64,000 nucleotides of DNA. Origin: Amaranthus tricolor (lineage: Eukaryota; Streptophyta; Magnoliopsida; Caryophyllales; Amaranthaceae). Made by a program: the position numbers and the translations under genes. The stretch is from positions 15,058,140 through 15,122,139 of the forward strand of contig NC_080058.1 of assembly GCF_026212465.1 (NCBI RefSeq). The letters run 5' to 3'. The notes under the pieces are model-generated. The model was not told the origin of the DNA, ran no database searches, and saw only the letters and a list, made by a program, of their open reading frames with translations. Positions 34,530 through 51,209 of this stretch are shown piece after piece; within the stretch, counting starts at the first letter, position 1, and each line of letters starts with the position of its first letter.

Positions 34530-37500
34530 TGAAACAGTCGTATTATTAATGAGATTTCTATAGTCGTTTTTAGCGCCAAATTTTTTTTATATATTTGTTC
34601 ATTACTAATTAAAATTTAATTAGTGATGGTGGTAATTTGAAAATTTTTTACGATGATTAGAAACTTGTCAACTCGTAACGTAGTTATGAAGTGTAACAAG
34701 TAACGTAAATTTTGAAGGTAAAACTTAAAGTTGAGCAACTACCCATAACGTTTCAGGATAATTATAATACTTATCCGAAAACTTTATTTACCCATGTTGA
34801 GAATAAATTAAGTATTTCATAAACATATACAAGTGATTTTTAAACATGAAGTACATGTTACATAACTTGTTACATGTACAACAATTTTTACCCAAACCAT
34901 AAAATATCTTTGATAAACCTTTCCTACACTATAATAGATCAATTTGGGGACAAAGATCACTTCCCAACAACTAAAACTAACCAGTTATAGCTACCCCATT
35001 CTCTTCCATTGCATGCTCTTTATTCACTTATACACATAAGCTAAATGTTCTACCCAAGACCCCCTTTTGTTCTAGTTAATGTTGGGCATCATTACATGCA
35101 TGCAAAGACAAAATACAAGGGCCAAAGAAATGATTTATTCTGTAGAAAGTCAGCCCCTCCATCATCTTCATTTCACTCATAAATTGTCACTTAATACACT
35201 CAAAAACTCATTCAAACAAGGCCATCTCTAATTACCTCCAACAAAAATACTTTCATTTCCTTACAAAAAAACACTTACAAAAAGACTATTTATATGAAGT
35301 TTGTGAACATAAGAACTTCATAAAAACATTATTCATTTTATTATACTTCATCCATATCACTTTGGAGCATTCTTACAAGGTATTATAAATTCAACTTTAC
35401 AAACTTTGTTCTTACAACTTACACTAGAACAAGTACATATAAAAATGATTTTTGTATGAAATCTTTCTCATAAATCAAGTATGATATAAAGATATATTTT
35501 ATGACTAAAAAGTGGAAAAATCATCACTTGTATAAATCTATAAAAGTTGGAAACTAAGAAAATGTATTTCCGCAAACTTATAAATTTTCTTACGTTAAGG
35601 ATTTAAGTAAAATTATGGGACTTAATTAAGTATATTTCTCAACATAATAAGTATACTCTAAATATGTCAAAAAGAATCACAAGTATTAGTGTAACAACTC
35701 CAACTAAGGAAAGTTAAGTGCATGTTAGAAATCCAAAATTATTATTGATTTTTGGATGAATGCAATATGTTTAGTTGAAGAGTTGGAGTTCGGACTTGAA
35801 GGTCAAGGACTTGAAGTTAGAACTACTTCTAAGAATGCATAGGAGCTTACGTAGTAGCTTGCTGAATATTTATATAGGCTTGGGGTCGAGGTATGTCACA
35901 TGGAGTGATTTTTAATGGATTTAAGAACAAGTTAGAAAGTTTGTGTATAAAGTTGTTTTTAAAAATAAAATTCCCAAAGAGAAGTTCTTAAATCTTGAAA
36001 AATGATGTCAAAATGATAATTTTGAATATGGAATAATTTATTACATGTATTATTATTGTGGGCATCATGCATATTGATTTTATAAATTATTGTATGTTTA
36101 AAGGCATGTTTAATACTACTTTGTGAAAGTTATTGTGATGGAAATGATTATATGAATGAAAATATTTGAAATTCATTTTAAAAGAAATTTCCAGTAGCTA
36201 TATGTTAAGAAAATCTCTTGGATACTTTTTGTTGAGATTGTTCGTTAAATTGATATTTTAATGGATTTTAAGGTGTTAAATACTCTTATTATAAAACATG
36301 GTATTATATGAACTCTTCATCATCAAAAATAATTAATAAAAACATATTATAATGTCTCCAAAAAGATTTGGCCAGAATATATTTAGTTTGGAATTTTTTT
36401 CATGATTTTTGAGTAATCGTTCCATTGTTTAACGATAAATTGTAAAATGGTAAAATATAAAATAATTACCAAACAAAAAATATAAAATAATTACCAAACA
36501 AAAACATATGGACTCGAAATTTTTATCACATACTCATATGGTCAGTAAGTAAAATTAGTAAATGTTTGGGAAGGTTTCATTGACATTTAAGGACCTTAAT
36601 AATTTTTACTTGGTTATTAATAATCAGTAAGTGAAAAAACGATAACATATAAAATAAATACTAAACGATGTCTTTTGGACATGAAAATTTTATGAGACAC
36701 TTACGTAAACTGTAGATACATGTTCAAAAATTTATATGGATTTTCGTAACCATATCTGGAGTTGAACAAATTTTATTTGGTTTCTCGGTAAAATAACGAT
36801 ATTAATTATTAAAAATACCCCACATGATTTTAGTGGTTATTTAAAATTATATACCCCTTAAAATAGCTTCTGGAACATCACAAAATTTTTATAATATTTT
36901 ATTCGGACTCAAATAATTTTAAACCTATTTTATTCTATTTATCGATAAAATGTCTATACAAAATAATAAAACATCATACATAACTTCTATAAGTTCAAAT
37001 GCCCTAATAAACATGTTGTTTGACTTCTGGAACTTTAGTATAATTTTATAAAATAAATTATTATTTATTTACTAATTTATCAAATTAATAGAAAATGTTC
37101 ATTTATTAAAAGGTGTAATATTGTTGATTAAGTTTGGGTAAAAATAGACCTATATCAAAAATTTATAATTATATTAATAACCTACTTCTCCATAGTATAA
37201 AATAATTTTAACTTAGATGGTTTATAAATTTTACGGATTTAAGTCACCATTTAAAGAACGGTAAATATCTAATTGTCGAAAATAATCGTAAGATTGTTGT
37301 AAATTCGCATAACCATTTATAATCTGATGGGAAAACCTTAAATTCATTTTAAATAAGGTATTATAATGACTTGATTAATTTGGGCCTTGTTGGAGAATTA
37401 ATATGTATTTTGTAAATCAATTATCGATTTTATTACCGACAAAACTATCTCGTATTTAAGAAAATAGTGTTTTATAAAATCTTTTGTCATAATGATTTTA

Positions 37501-38689
37501 TAGACTTATGAATCATATTCTAGTTATTTTGAATGAATTTCAAAACCCTTTTAAGTTATATTTACTTTAAGAAGGATTGAAACGAAAATTTTAGTAGTTT
37601 CCTTGAAAAATCGTATTGAACTTTAAACACTTTTTGTTACGATGTATTTCCATACGTGCTAGTGATGACCCAATATAATACAAAGGTTATGTTTGATGAT
37701 ATGATTATGTTAAGTATGTTTAACCCATGTGAGAAATATTATGATTTGATTTTTCTAAGTCGCAAATAAAATATGTTTTGCTATATGCAAATAAAAGATG
37801 TTTATCATATGGAAAAAGTTAATATTTTTGACTTTCAAATGCTATTGAAATTACAACATATATATTATATACAAAAATAGTTTAGCTTAAATGGGGGTAC
37901 ATCTGCCACAGTAAATGTTGTGTGCATGATTAAACGGCTCACCAATGCTGAGCGTGTATTGTTCACAATACCATTGTGTTACACTTGCCGGACATGTCGC
38001 GAACGGTAGATCGACTACCAAACGAGTCATAGGATGACTCACAGAGTACCCATGTAAACTTATGATATGAGTTTGAAATTGATTTGGATCCATTGAGATA
38101 TTATGATTTATGATGAAAAAAGAGAATTTGAAATGACTATAGAGCCATTGAACTGGGTTTGAATGATCATATGATTTATCAAATGAAAAAGCATATTTCA
38201 AAATGAATTTACTCAAATAAAAAAGGTTTTAATAACTTTTTTGACGAACACTAGTATGTTTATACTCAACGATTTTGCTGATACTATGCTTTGTATGTTT
38301 TTCCAATGGTTTTCTTTCTAGAGTAAACCCCTATGGCACCTCGACGGAGAATGGATATGCAAGCGGAAGATGAACTCGAGATGGAGTATGACTCCCCTTT
38401 TGTTTAGATCTCTTTATTGTATTTGAGAGACTATTAGTTTAGTTGTTTAGATTTAGACTAATTTAAGGTTGTAATTTGAACTTTGGACTTATTTCGATTT
38501 GATTGTAATTTTCCTATATTTTGGACAGTTAAGACTTCAATTATATTGCTTTGGTTTGGTTCAAGTATTATACTTGGATATTGGTTTAACCTTTAAGTAA
38601 CCCCTTAATTCTGTTGGCAAAAGTAAGCTTCCGCTTGATTAATACTAAATTCCAGTTAGTGTTTGCCTTCATAATTCGAGGTGGGTACA
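34530..38689 (+). mobile_element. 4.16 kb LTR-type insertion, probable solo LTR
   Basis: Starts 'tgaaacag', ends 'ggtgggtaca' (TG...CA), and is flanked by CCATT on both sides (34525-34529 and 38690-38694). It splits a Copia RT reading frame between DRTI and IGTRW, so the insertion is certain. It has no recognised coding sequence. A pyrimidine-rich leader ('tcagcccctccatcatcttc', about 35141) and the 3' end style ('cttccgcttgattaatac...aattcgaggtgggtaca') resemble long chromovirus (Tekay/Del-like) LTRs. A large retrotransposon derivative without genes is the alternative. A further TG-start-like phrase 'tgtaacaactcc' occurs at 35690. Confidence 0.7.
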
Positions 38690-39345
38690 CCATTATAGGA
38701 ACTAGATGGATCTTTCGAAACAAATTAAATGAGAATGGAGAGATTATAAGAAACAAAGCAAGGTTTGTTGCTTAGGGTTATAATCAAGAGGAAGAGATTG
38801 ATTACGATGAATCTTTTGCACTCGTTGCTAGATTAGAATCTATTCGAATTATGCTTTTTTTGCTTTGTACATGAACATAAAATTATCTCAAAATGGATGT
38901 TAAATGTGCATCTTTAATTGGCTATTTACAAGAAGAAGTCTATAATGTTAAACAACCCCTTGGATTTGAAAATGCTAATTTGCCTACTCATGTATTCAAA
39001 TCAATCAAAGCATTATACAACTTGAAAAAATCTCCAAGAGCTTGGTACGATAAACTTAGCTCATACTTGAGAATAACTGTTTAACAGGTAAAATCTATAT
39101 AACACTTTTTATTAAAATTTATGGTAAAGATATTCTTGTTGTTCATGTGTATATTGATGATATCTTGTTTGAAGCTAATAATGATTCTTTATGTAATAAA
39201 CTTTCTATGATTATGTGCAAAGAGTTTGAAATGAGCATAATGGGAAACTTAACATTCTTTCTTTGACTTTAAATAAAGCAAAAGAAGAATGACATATTTA
39301 TTTGTCAAAGTAAATATGTTAGAATTCTTTTAAGAGGCATAATAT
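38690..39345 (+). pseudogene. Copia reverse transcriptase, right part
   Basis: Continues the frame left at 34529: TIIGTRWIFRNKLNENGEII, RNKARFVA-GYNQEEEIDY, then ESFALVARLESIRIML, KMDVKCASLIGYLQEEVYN, QPLGFE and LKKSPRAWYDKLS (39040). These are the standard blocks of the Copia RT (RVT_2). The YVDD region is degraded in shifted frames at 39140-39170 (VYIDDILF-like, with D-D retained in 'gtgtatattgatgatatc'). Stops and frameshifts are frequent after 39085. No RNase H is clear. Confidence 0.8.
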
Positions 39346-39365
39346 GAACAAGTGCAAAAGTGTGT

Positions 39366-39442
39366 GTGTAGGGGGAGTAATTAAATACTAGCATGTGACT
39401 TAAGGGGGAGTAATTAAATACTAGCATGTGTGTAGGAGGAGT
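39366..39442. repeat. Short tandem repeat by a polypurine tract
   Basis: 'gggggagtaattaaatactagcatgtg' type units occur about 2.5 times. The G/A-rich 'taagggggagt' could be the polypurine tract before a Copia 3' LTR, but no LTR was recognised. Confidence 0.5.
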
Positions 39443-40379
39443 AATTTAAGTAATTACTTATATATTTGCATCAATATTTTATGTAAAAATTTTTGTGATT
39501 ATAATGTATGTGAAATTTACCTAGCAAAGTGTGTCAGTTGCTGTGTTTTAAATCTTTCTCAGAATTGAAAATTATTTCAATTTGTTGGTACAACATCAAA
39601 CACACATAAAAATAAAATTAAATTGTTAAGTGTCTTTAATTAATAAAGAACACTTGATAGTCTTGGCTAAATACTTAGAAATGATTTTAAAATGGTCTTG
39701 AAACAATGACTAGAAAATGGTTCATGAATCTAGTTCCACTCTAATTATTATTTGGATGATAGTTACTACAATCATAATTACACAATTCTAAAATCGTCCC
39801 TTCACGCCAAAGAAATTAGATTTCCCATTTCGATCATTTTCTGATTTCCTTACCCATTTAGTGTAACAACATGAAGCTAACTAGCTTATTATACAAGATT
39901 ATTTTGAAATAATGTGGAAGCTTAATACTTATACAGGATTATCATGTTGATAATATAATCAATCACTCAACTGACTATATTATCCACTAAACATCTATCA
40001 AAAATTTCAAATATCAAATTTTACAACGTTTTTGAAATGATTGATAATACAAAATTTTCTTACTATGGTAATCTCATTAATATGTTATTATTTCAATAAT
40101 TTGTTTTCTCGTTAAAATATATATATTTTGTCAATTAAATAATATTTGTCATATTTATACGTACTAGCACGACTTAACTTGTTGCAAAATTGATTATACA
40201 TACACTTAAGGGAACTTTACAAATGAAACAATGAATATGTATTTAACATTCGAAAGATTATAACATTATTTGCAAACCAAAAAAATTATCTACTACAAAT
40301 TAATGATATAATATATGATGCCAAAACTGGGGTTCTCAAAAAATTATCAATAACATACAGTATAAATAAAGTTTTATGT
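39443..40379. other. AT-rich spacer
   Basis: No recognisable gene. The right end would hold the 3' UTR of the phytocyanin relic. Confidence 0.4.
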
Positions 40380-40970
40380 TTAGATAATTAAAGTCGCAAT
40401 AGCAACAGACACTAAACTCAATAAGCTAGTAATACTGCTGCAAGTTGCAAAATTTTCGGCTGGTGCATCTGCAGCGGGAGATGATGAAGCAGGGGTGGTG
40501 AGATTGCTTGAGGGAGAGGTAGGAACATCGGTTGGGGTTGAAGGACTGGTGGGGTAAGTCGGTGCGGTGGTAGGGTTAACGGCGGGAGCAGCAGCAGGGG
40601 TTAAAGCAGTGGGGCTTGAGGCAGTTGCAGGAGTGGGTGTGGTTGTGGATGTGGCGGCGGGAGCGGTGGAAGGAGCTCCACCAGCAGGGCTTGGGGTGGT
40701 AGCGGGACTGGAAGCTATACGAGCAGGAGCAGGAGCTGAGGCGGGAGTGGTGGCTGAAGGGCCAGTGACCGCGACAGAGAGCTTTTGGTTGGCAGCACAG
40801 TGTCCGGGAACGGTGCAAATAAAATAGTGGGTCCCAGCTGTGGTGAGAGTGATGCTGGCAGGAGAAGTTGTTTGGACTTGGCCAATAGTGTTCGTGGTGC
40901 CACATGCATCGAAGTTGCTTTGTTCACTTGGGCAACTGTGTGAGCTCTTGCTGGAAAATTAAACACTGCC
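40380..40970 (-). pseudogene. Phytocyanin (stellacyanin-like) pseudogene, last exon
   Basis: The minus strand encodes the second half of a plant blue-copper (phytocyanin) protein. A splice acceptor 'tggcag' at about 40970 precedes VFNFPARAHTVAQVNKA, which has the first copper-ligand His. A 1-base loss near 40916 shifts the frame, after which NFDACGTTN, SITLTTAGTHYFICTVPGHC and AANQKLSVAV follow. Here the Cys, His and Gln spaced 0/+5/+10 are the remaining ligands, with Gln as in stellacyanins. Next is a Pro/Ala/Ser/Thr-rich tail of about 100 residues (arabinogalactan-like) and a hydrophobic C-terminus, as in GPI-anchored members, ending at TAA 40382-40380. The exon with signal peptide and domain start is absent within reach, so I call it a pseudogene. 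Confidence 0.8.
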
Positions 40971-41274
40971 ATTTCAAGAAATAGTATATTTGTTAGAAAA
41001 ATATTATTTTGTTTGTAAAGTTCTTCATGGCATCACATAATCACAAATTTTGAGAAAACATCTCTAATTCGGCTGATCTAAAAAGGAAAAACTATAGAAT
41101 TAGTTTTTCAGTAGGCATTAAGAATATTGTAAGTATGCATTTGAAATATTGTAAGTACTTAAGTACTTACTTGGTGCGCATTAAGTATATTGTAAATTGA
41201 CATTAAAGATAATATAAGTAGGCATTAAATATATGGTAAGTAGGCTAGTAAGCTAAGTATCTCGTTAAGCATTA

Positions 41275-44542
<3,268 letters not shown>

Positions 44543-44547
44543 CATTA

Positions 44548-45030
44548 AGTATATTGTAAGTGCGCATTATAATGTAAGTAAGAATAAGGGATACAGTAAA
44601 TGGACATTAAGATTTAATGAGTTGGGTCTGAAAGAAGGTCTCTCAGGAGATCGACTATTACATAATTATTACATGATCATTACATGATCGTAATTGGTAA
44701 TAGTTGTATGGGTTTGGGTGTAGTTATGTTAAAAGAAATACCAACCCATTGGTTAACTTGGTTGTAAGCAGAGGCGAAGTCAGGATTTTAAATTAAGGGG
44801 TTTAAATAGTCGATATACTAGAAATTACTTACCAGTGTCGGTAATTAGGCTATCCGGAGTAGCTAACCGCCTAAGGCCCCCAAAATAAGAGGCCTCAAAT
44901 ATTAAATGGTGTTTTTCAGGCCCGATTCTGAGTAGCACTTTTTAAGTAATTTGTTTGTAAATTATTTGTATATTTGAAAAAAATATAATGTTATAATACA
45001 TTTTGTCTTGAATTATTTTTCTTGAAGAGA
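44548..45030. other. Repeat-like host sequence left of the second CACTA
   Basis: Contains 'gcagaggcgaagtcaggatttt' (44769) and 'ctaaggcccccaaaataagaggcctc' (44871). Related phrases ('ggggcctgtgcaaaattttt', 'tctccaaaatttttgctccg') appear at 50673 and 52044. Possibly a dispersed repeat into which the CACTA inserted. No gene. Confidence 0.35.
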
Positions 45031-45050
45031 CTACTACAAAAAAGGGAAAA

Positions 45051-45355
45051 GAGAACGCCTCAAATATGCCTAAGAGAACTCCTCAGGAGCGTTCTCCATG
45101 TCACAGTTCTCTTAGCCTAAAAGAACGCCCCTTTCTTAGTGTTTTCTTAAGTAAAATAAAAGAGAACATGTGGAACAAATAGGCGTTCTCTTTTCTTCAC
45201 ATTAAAGAAAACTTGCACCTTATGGAGGTGTTCTCTTTGCTACTTGTAAAAAAATCTACAACCCCACCAAAGAGAACACCTGCTTTAGGGAGGTATTCTC
45301 TTTTCCCTTACCAAAGAAAACTAGCAATTACTGGAGGTGTTCTCTTTGCCCCTGC
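45051..45355. repeat. Left subterminal repeats, AGAGAAC/GTTCTCT
   Basis: At least eight motifs of 'agagaac.cct' or 'aggnGTTCTCTTT' in opposite orientations in about 300 bp, forming several potential hairpins. This is the typical arrangement of transposase-binding sites in CACTA elements. Confidence 0.8.
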
Positions 45356-45654
45356 CAATAACTACTAATAAAAAAGCCGTACATCTGCAATTTCCTTTTA
45401 TTTTTAAGCCACCATTTATATAACAAAAGACCTATATTAATAAATAAAAATACCAATACGATATAATTTGTACTAATCCATATATACCATTAAATATACG
45501 CGTTCATACATGCTATACCAACAGCAAAAATTATAAATCATTTCATCATATAATTAGACTAGAATTCAACTATACAATTATCTTATTCCAAAAGTCAAAT
45601 ATCATCAAAATTCTTCATGAATTCTAATCTTTAATAATTTCCATTGATATGATC

Positions 45655-48600
45655 TTATAACACATCATCCAAATCTTTTGCTTCCTTCTCCAATTTTTGT
45701 TGCCTATGTTTGACAACGTAAGAAATCCATAAATCTCGAACTTGATCAATGCTCTCCTGAGAATAAGTTGAAGGAGCCCCAGGGGAAAACTGCAAGACAT
45801 TAATAATTCATTAAAATTTTACTAACCCAACTTATTGCAACAATATGTGTCAAATAACAAAAATTTGAGCGAAAATTTCGGCAGAGTCTCCTTTGTATAT
45901 AGGACAACCCCAAATTGGGAAACAATGAAATACATCATAACCTGTCTCAATAACTAATCAAATAATATATTCCAAAAAAATCAACTGCCCATAAATAAAA
46001 TATGTCAAACAAATGTCAACTTTGAATCACACTCTCTCAATCTATAATACTTCTATTAGTGGTGATTTAGAGGCTTGTATGCAGTCAACTAACTCTACTT
46101 TTGGTAACTATCTTGCTGCTAGAAACATCACAACAACATGTAATCATCAGACCTATAAATTGCAGCCAAGAAAGAGAAGGTGAACATTGATGCCGAAAAT
46201 CCAATCCATCAATATTATATCCAAATGTCATTGTGTTTCAATACCAATATCATAATGTTTGATATAAATTTTTTACGAATACTTACCTCCTCCAAAATCA
46301 ATTGTTGCCTACTTTCAATAGTCTCAAGCATATAACGGCATACATAATATCCACAGTATTTGGCGTCTTAAGGTTGACGAGGACACTATTACAGGAAATC
46401 AAAACAAACAAACGACGAAAAAATAATTAGAATATAGAATTTGTCATAAGTTTAGAACATGTCTAAACAATAAAAAAAATTACTATAAAAGAACCTTACT
46501 TTTAGTTAGTTCAAACCAACTTTAGGATTCTTTTTAATTTTTTTGAGATCCTTTCGATGGACCATGCTAAACTTCACAAGCCTCATAGTCATTTACATAT
46601 AAAATGATTAAATAGATAGAACCTAAATAATATATCAAAGTAAAACCATTTACGATGCAATAGTATAGTACTTACTCATAAATAATTTTACGAGCATTTT
46701 CACGCACTTTATTTTCCACACCAGTAGGATCTAACCAATAAACCAATCCTTCCATGAACTAATAATTGCCAAAATCCAATGTTGACTACACAAAGATAGC
46801 ATTCATACTTGCAAATCAATATCACTAAAGGGGATTCTTTTGATGAAAAAAAAAATTATTATTATAATAATATAAGACAACCACAAAAAAAATTTTGTCA
46901 CTTACTTTTCGTAATAAGGTGCCATGAATAATTGGTTTTTAGTCTTAGCATTATTACATGCGAAAATGCTAGCCAAGTAGTTAGATTGATCCTTTATTTC
47001 TCTATTGGTGATAATGGAGAAAGCATATTAGCATCACAAAAACCATACATTCCGGAGATACCTTCTTCTTGACAAGATTCACTCAAATACCTTGTAAATC
47101 ATAAGAAAAATAAATTAATAAATAAATTATAACTTTAAATATAAAAAATAAAAAAATGGAGTTTTAAGTTACTGACTTCATAAAATTTGAAAGGTGCCCT
47201 ACTCCTACTTCTCGTTGATAACACCAATCAAGCATGTCTATGTAATCAATGTCAACAGTATGCTTATTGCGGAACACATAGTCTGGTATTTCTATATCGA
47301 TTTGCTCTTCACTTTTTCTCATTGCTAAAGCTTCAAATTTAAAACTTTTTACCAAGTTTGTGGTCAGCTTGGCACGATCTTTATCAGTGATTTGGTACTT
47401 CTGATTTGATGATGAAATTGATGAAGGTGATTTCGGATATGGTGAGATGAGTTTGTTTCCATCATCTTGCTGTGCAGCTGCGTCCTTAGTTTGAAAATAG
47501 GATGAAGGTGAATATTGAGATGCTGAGATGGAATTGTTTGCATCTTGCTTCTATGCATCCTTAATTTGAAAACAAGGACATAATAACAATTAGTTTGCAA
47601 AACATAATATGAATTATGTCTACAAACTTATACCATGCTACTAAGGAGTACTTACACTGGGAAATGGGAAGATGAAGTGACACGGCCAAGGAATAAAAGA
47701 TTTCTTAGCTAGACAAACTAGTGTCATTTCCTCATTAGGATATGGCAAAAGTGCACTAGGCTTGATATCCGTCTGAATATTGACTCGATAATGACCACTT
47801 GGCATAGGGGCCCCATGATTCTTCACAATTTCTGTTGCTTTCGGTATATAAACCTGTGCCATGGCAACCATATCTATCCCTTCATCTCCTTCTAGCCCCA
47901 AGTAACAATCATTCCATCCCTATTCATCATGAAACATTTATAATCATATAAAGTTAGTAGTTTAAAATTATTATAAATTTAATCTATCATTATAATACAA
48001 AGTAACATATTTATTTAATCTAAGTAAAACTCTCATGAATAAGGATATACCTCAATAAAAGGAGAAGTTTGAAAATTGTAAGGTGTGGGTTGCGCTTCGG
48101 AATCAGGCAATTGAACAACATATGGTTCACAATCATCAATGTTAGTATGACGATCTTTTATACCTTGTTCATGAACCTGTTCCTTTTCAAATCCATGCTC
48201 CTCACTATTATCATGCTCTTCATTTGTAATAAATTCTTTCGTTGCTTCATTGTCAACAATGTCACCACCACTACTAATTACAAGTTCAAATTGCACATCT
48301 TGAACTCCTAAACTTGCAAATGGCATAAAACTCGATCCTTTTCCGCCATTACCACTTTTTTCTTTTTGTCCAGTAGAATCACTAAGATGGGAATCAGACC
48401 CAAAATCCTTACCACGACCCATTCCCTGGCCAACACAACACCAAATTTTGTCATGAAGTCACACAATTGCTCCTGATTCAATTGACAACACGTCATTATA
48501 AAAGACATCATATAATTCTGCTTTTTCTCCATGCCCATTATTTTTGTGTTCATACGATTGATTACAGAGTGTAATTCTTTAGGTGGTGCTGGTTTTTTGA

Positions 48601-49440
48601 AGCCAAAGTACTCCTTATTTGTTATGCCTGATCCAAAGGCTCTTACACAACCACCATGCTCTTTTTTCGTAATAACTTTTGCTAAAATGTCATTTCTTTC
48701 TTCAACAACTATCTCTCCGTTATTTTGTTGAACTTCCAATGCTTGCTAACATCAACAAACAAAAATAAAATGCATTGTGAAAAATTGGTGTTAACATAAC
48801 ATTTAGCAAAATTGCAATGGGTTTAGCTCTTACAATTTCCTTAGCTATTGCTAAATCGGATGGATTCTTAAAGGTAATAACTCCGTCTTTCACATGAGAA
48901 AGAGCTCTTATCCAAGTCCAATGCCTAGGAACTTGATCAAGATGAACCCCTTGTTCATCTAGCTCTTTTTCCTACATTTGGAGAAAATAGTATTAAATAG
49001 TTGTTTGATTTCAACAAGTTAAATCAGCTTGTTTTTTTGTGGATAAAAGTGAGACTTACAAGCTCTTTCTCAAATGGTTGATACCCAAGTCGCCCTCCTC
49101 AATAGCCAGATGTCTTCAAATTTGCCTTTTTTCTATTAGTTTCGCTCACTTCCTTCGCCAAAAGTATAAATCACTTAAATATGACTATACACTTAGTTAT
49201 CAAATGGATTGAGTAAACTGTAGAAATAACACTAAAGTGGATCGAGTTGATTGTACAAAAAACACTAATCATCATGCATATTATTGTCAAATGAAATTTA
49301 TCCTAAAGTTACTGTCATATATTCACTACAAAAAACACTAACCTTGAACTCCTTGGATGTACAATACTTGATGAATTTGTCCCAATCAGTTTGAAGTATC
49401 CACGGATAATCCTTTGGTGGCTTTTCTCTCATGCATTCAT
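45655..49440 (-). pseudogene. TNPA/Ulp1-type gene of the second CACTA
   Basis: Read right to left. Exons: 49440-49340 (YECMREKPPKDYPWILQTDW, DKFIKYC), 49145-49075 (GGRLGYQPFEKEL, with a TGA at 49101-49099), 48975-48840 ([18 protein letters not shown]), 48739-48300 (HGGCVRAFGSGITNKEYFG; coiled RMNTKIMGMEKKQ), an acidic linker 48420-48033, a DUF8039-like block 47901-47690 (AQVYIPKATEIVKNHG), the Ulp1 lead-in 47390-47160 (IDYIDMLDWCYQREVGVGHL), and peptidase exons with His at 46781-46779 (HWILAII), Asp at 46731-46729 (YWLDPTG) and Cys at 46355-46353 (YCGYYVCRYML). The last exon 45789-45655 ends EAKDLDDVL. Donors are mostly GTAAG. One stop and a frameshift near 47010 suggest recent decay. Confidence 0.75.
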
Positions 49441-50640
49441 ATAAACTACAAGAAGAATTAATTAACAAAGAAAAGGCATATGTCTACTATGTTATCATGT
49501 TGGTCATTAGCTAGGCAATACTAGCTGCTAAGTTATGGCATGTTATACAAAGGAGAAAAACCTAAGATCAATCAAGCAAAGAAATAAACATAGGAAGGTT
49601 AACAAACCATCAAGAATCAAATCCAAAACTGGTTACAAGAGCATATATTGCTGTCAAAATAGCCCTGTACATGAAGAACATGAATAAGTTATTTGTCTTT
49701 CTCTCTGTTTGACCCAGAAGCAAATACATACCACAAAACAAGACAAAACATAATTGCACATCAAAACAAAATAGAATGTGAAGCAAAAAAGAGAAAATAC
49801 CGTTAAACATCACAGAATTCCCTTGAGACTACTCAAGCTAATTTAAACATGAAGAACACAATATATGCATCAAAACGTCATTGAAGGGAAAAGATTTCAA
49901 AATTTAATCTACTTCCATTGAATCACAACATTTTCAAAAACTAAGGTCGTGAGCAACCCAAGGGATTTTTTTTTTGTTTCATTGTTGCTGCACTTTATTG
50001 TTTTTTGTTCCGTTATTGTTAAAATAATTTTCAAATCATATAAAATTATGAAATATATTCAAAAAAGCTCTCCATTCATAATGCACCAAGTGCAAATCAA
50101 ACCACATCCATATTGCTACTACATTCAATGGAAACACAAAAATTTAGCCCAAAATCAATCCCTATTTAAGCCATAATCGTAAGCAATAAGAAATGAAAAA
50201 AATCAACATATTCTGGAGACTAGAATGCATCTTTTCAGGAACTACTTTTACTTATTATGCTACACAAGTCTTAAGTGCATAGTAGACTTTTACTCACTTT
50301 GATTACATTAATTGTCCGATTTTGTTTCTATACTTCATATAAATAAGAACTGTACTTGGTGTTCCAATTTACTTATGTATATTATAATATGAAACCAAAT
50401 AAATGTGAATCTTTGGCTGGATCAGAAATGGATAGACTAATTCTACATTAATATCCACATGCTAATCTTCAGTGTGGATTCTTAAATTAAATGTCTCATC
50501 ATTTTAGGTTACTACCTTGAATATTGTTCGATTGGCTATCTATTTCCTATGTGTAATCTAAATGCTACTATTACTTTATGAAGTTTGAGTTTTAATTCTT
50601 TAATTTTACTTCTCTTTGGTTATTTTGAACTTAAATAATA

Positions 50641-50720
50641 CATTCTAAAGCAGAGCCGCCTTGAAAAATTTTGGGGCCTGTGCAAAATTTTTATTTTGAG
50701 TCTTATTTATAGTAAATATA
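50641..50720. repeat. Short repeat-like segment
   Basis: 'agcagagccgccttgaaaaattttggggcctgtgc' resembles phrases at 44769-44900 and 52036-52070, suggesting a dispersed family. No ends defined. Confidence 0.3.
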
Positions 50721-51209
50721 TTTAAAATCTTGCATAAATGCTTAAGCAAGTAAAGGATCGGACAAATCAAATGATCATCACTTACCTTAATGTAAAGTTT
50801 ACGCATCAAAATAGTTTGAATCCGAAAGACTCCATTTTCCAACCCAATTCCTAATTTCTACATCAATTGCTTCTACTCCCACCAAAACCTAACATAATGT
50901 AACACAAATTTCTCCAATGCCAATTTCCAAATATGAAAATTAAACTATTCAAAACCTATAAAAATCAAATCTTCAGGATTCGAACTAAAAACATTGAAGG
51001 AAGGACCCATGAAGGCAACACAAAAATCTTCAGGATTAAAAAAGAAACTAAAAATAATTTAGGAATTGAAATGAAACTAACAATCAATAAATAAAAATAC
51101 CTATAAATAAAAATCGATAAAAAAAAATAAATTTGGAATTGAAAAACTATTGCTCTACAATCGTGAACCCAGAAATTCAAAGAAAAAAAAAAGAAAAAAA
51201 AAAAACTTA

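Noticed and set aside
40567..40827. 86-codon Ala/Gly/Val-rich plus-strand open frame
   Set aside because: It is the antisense shadow of the Pro/Ala/Ser/Thr-rich tail of the phytocyanin pseudogene.
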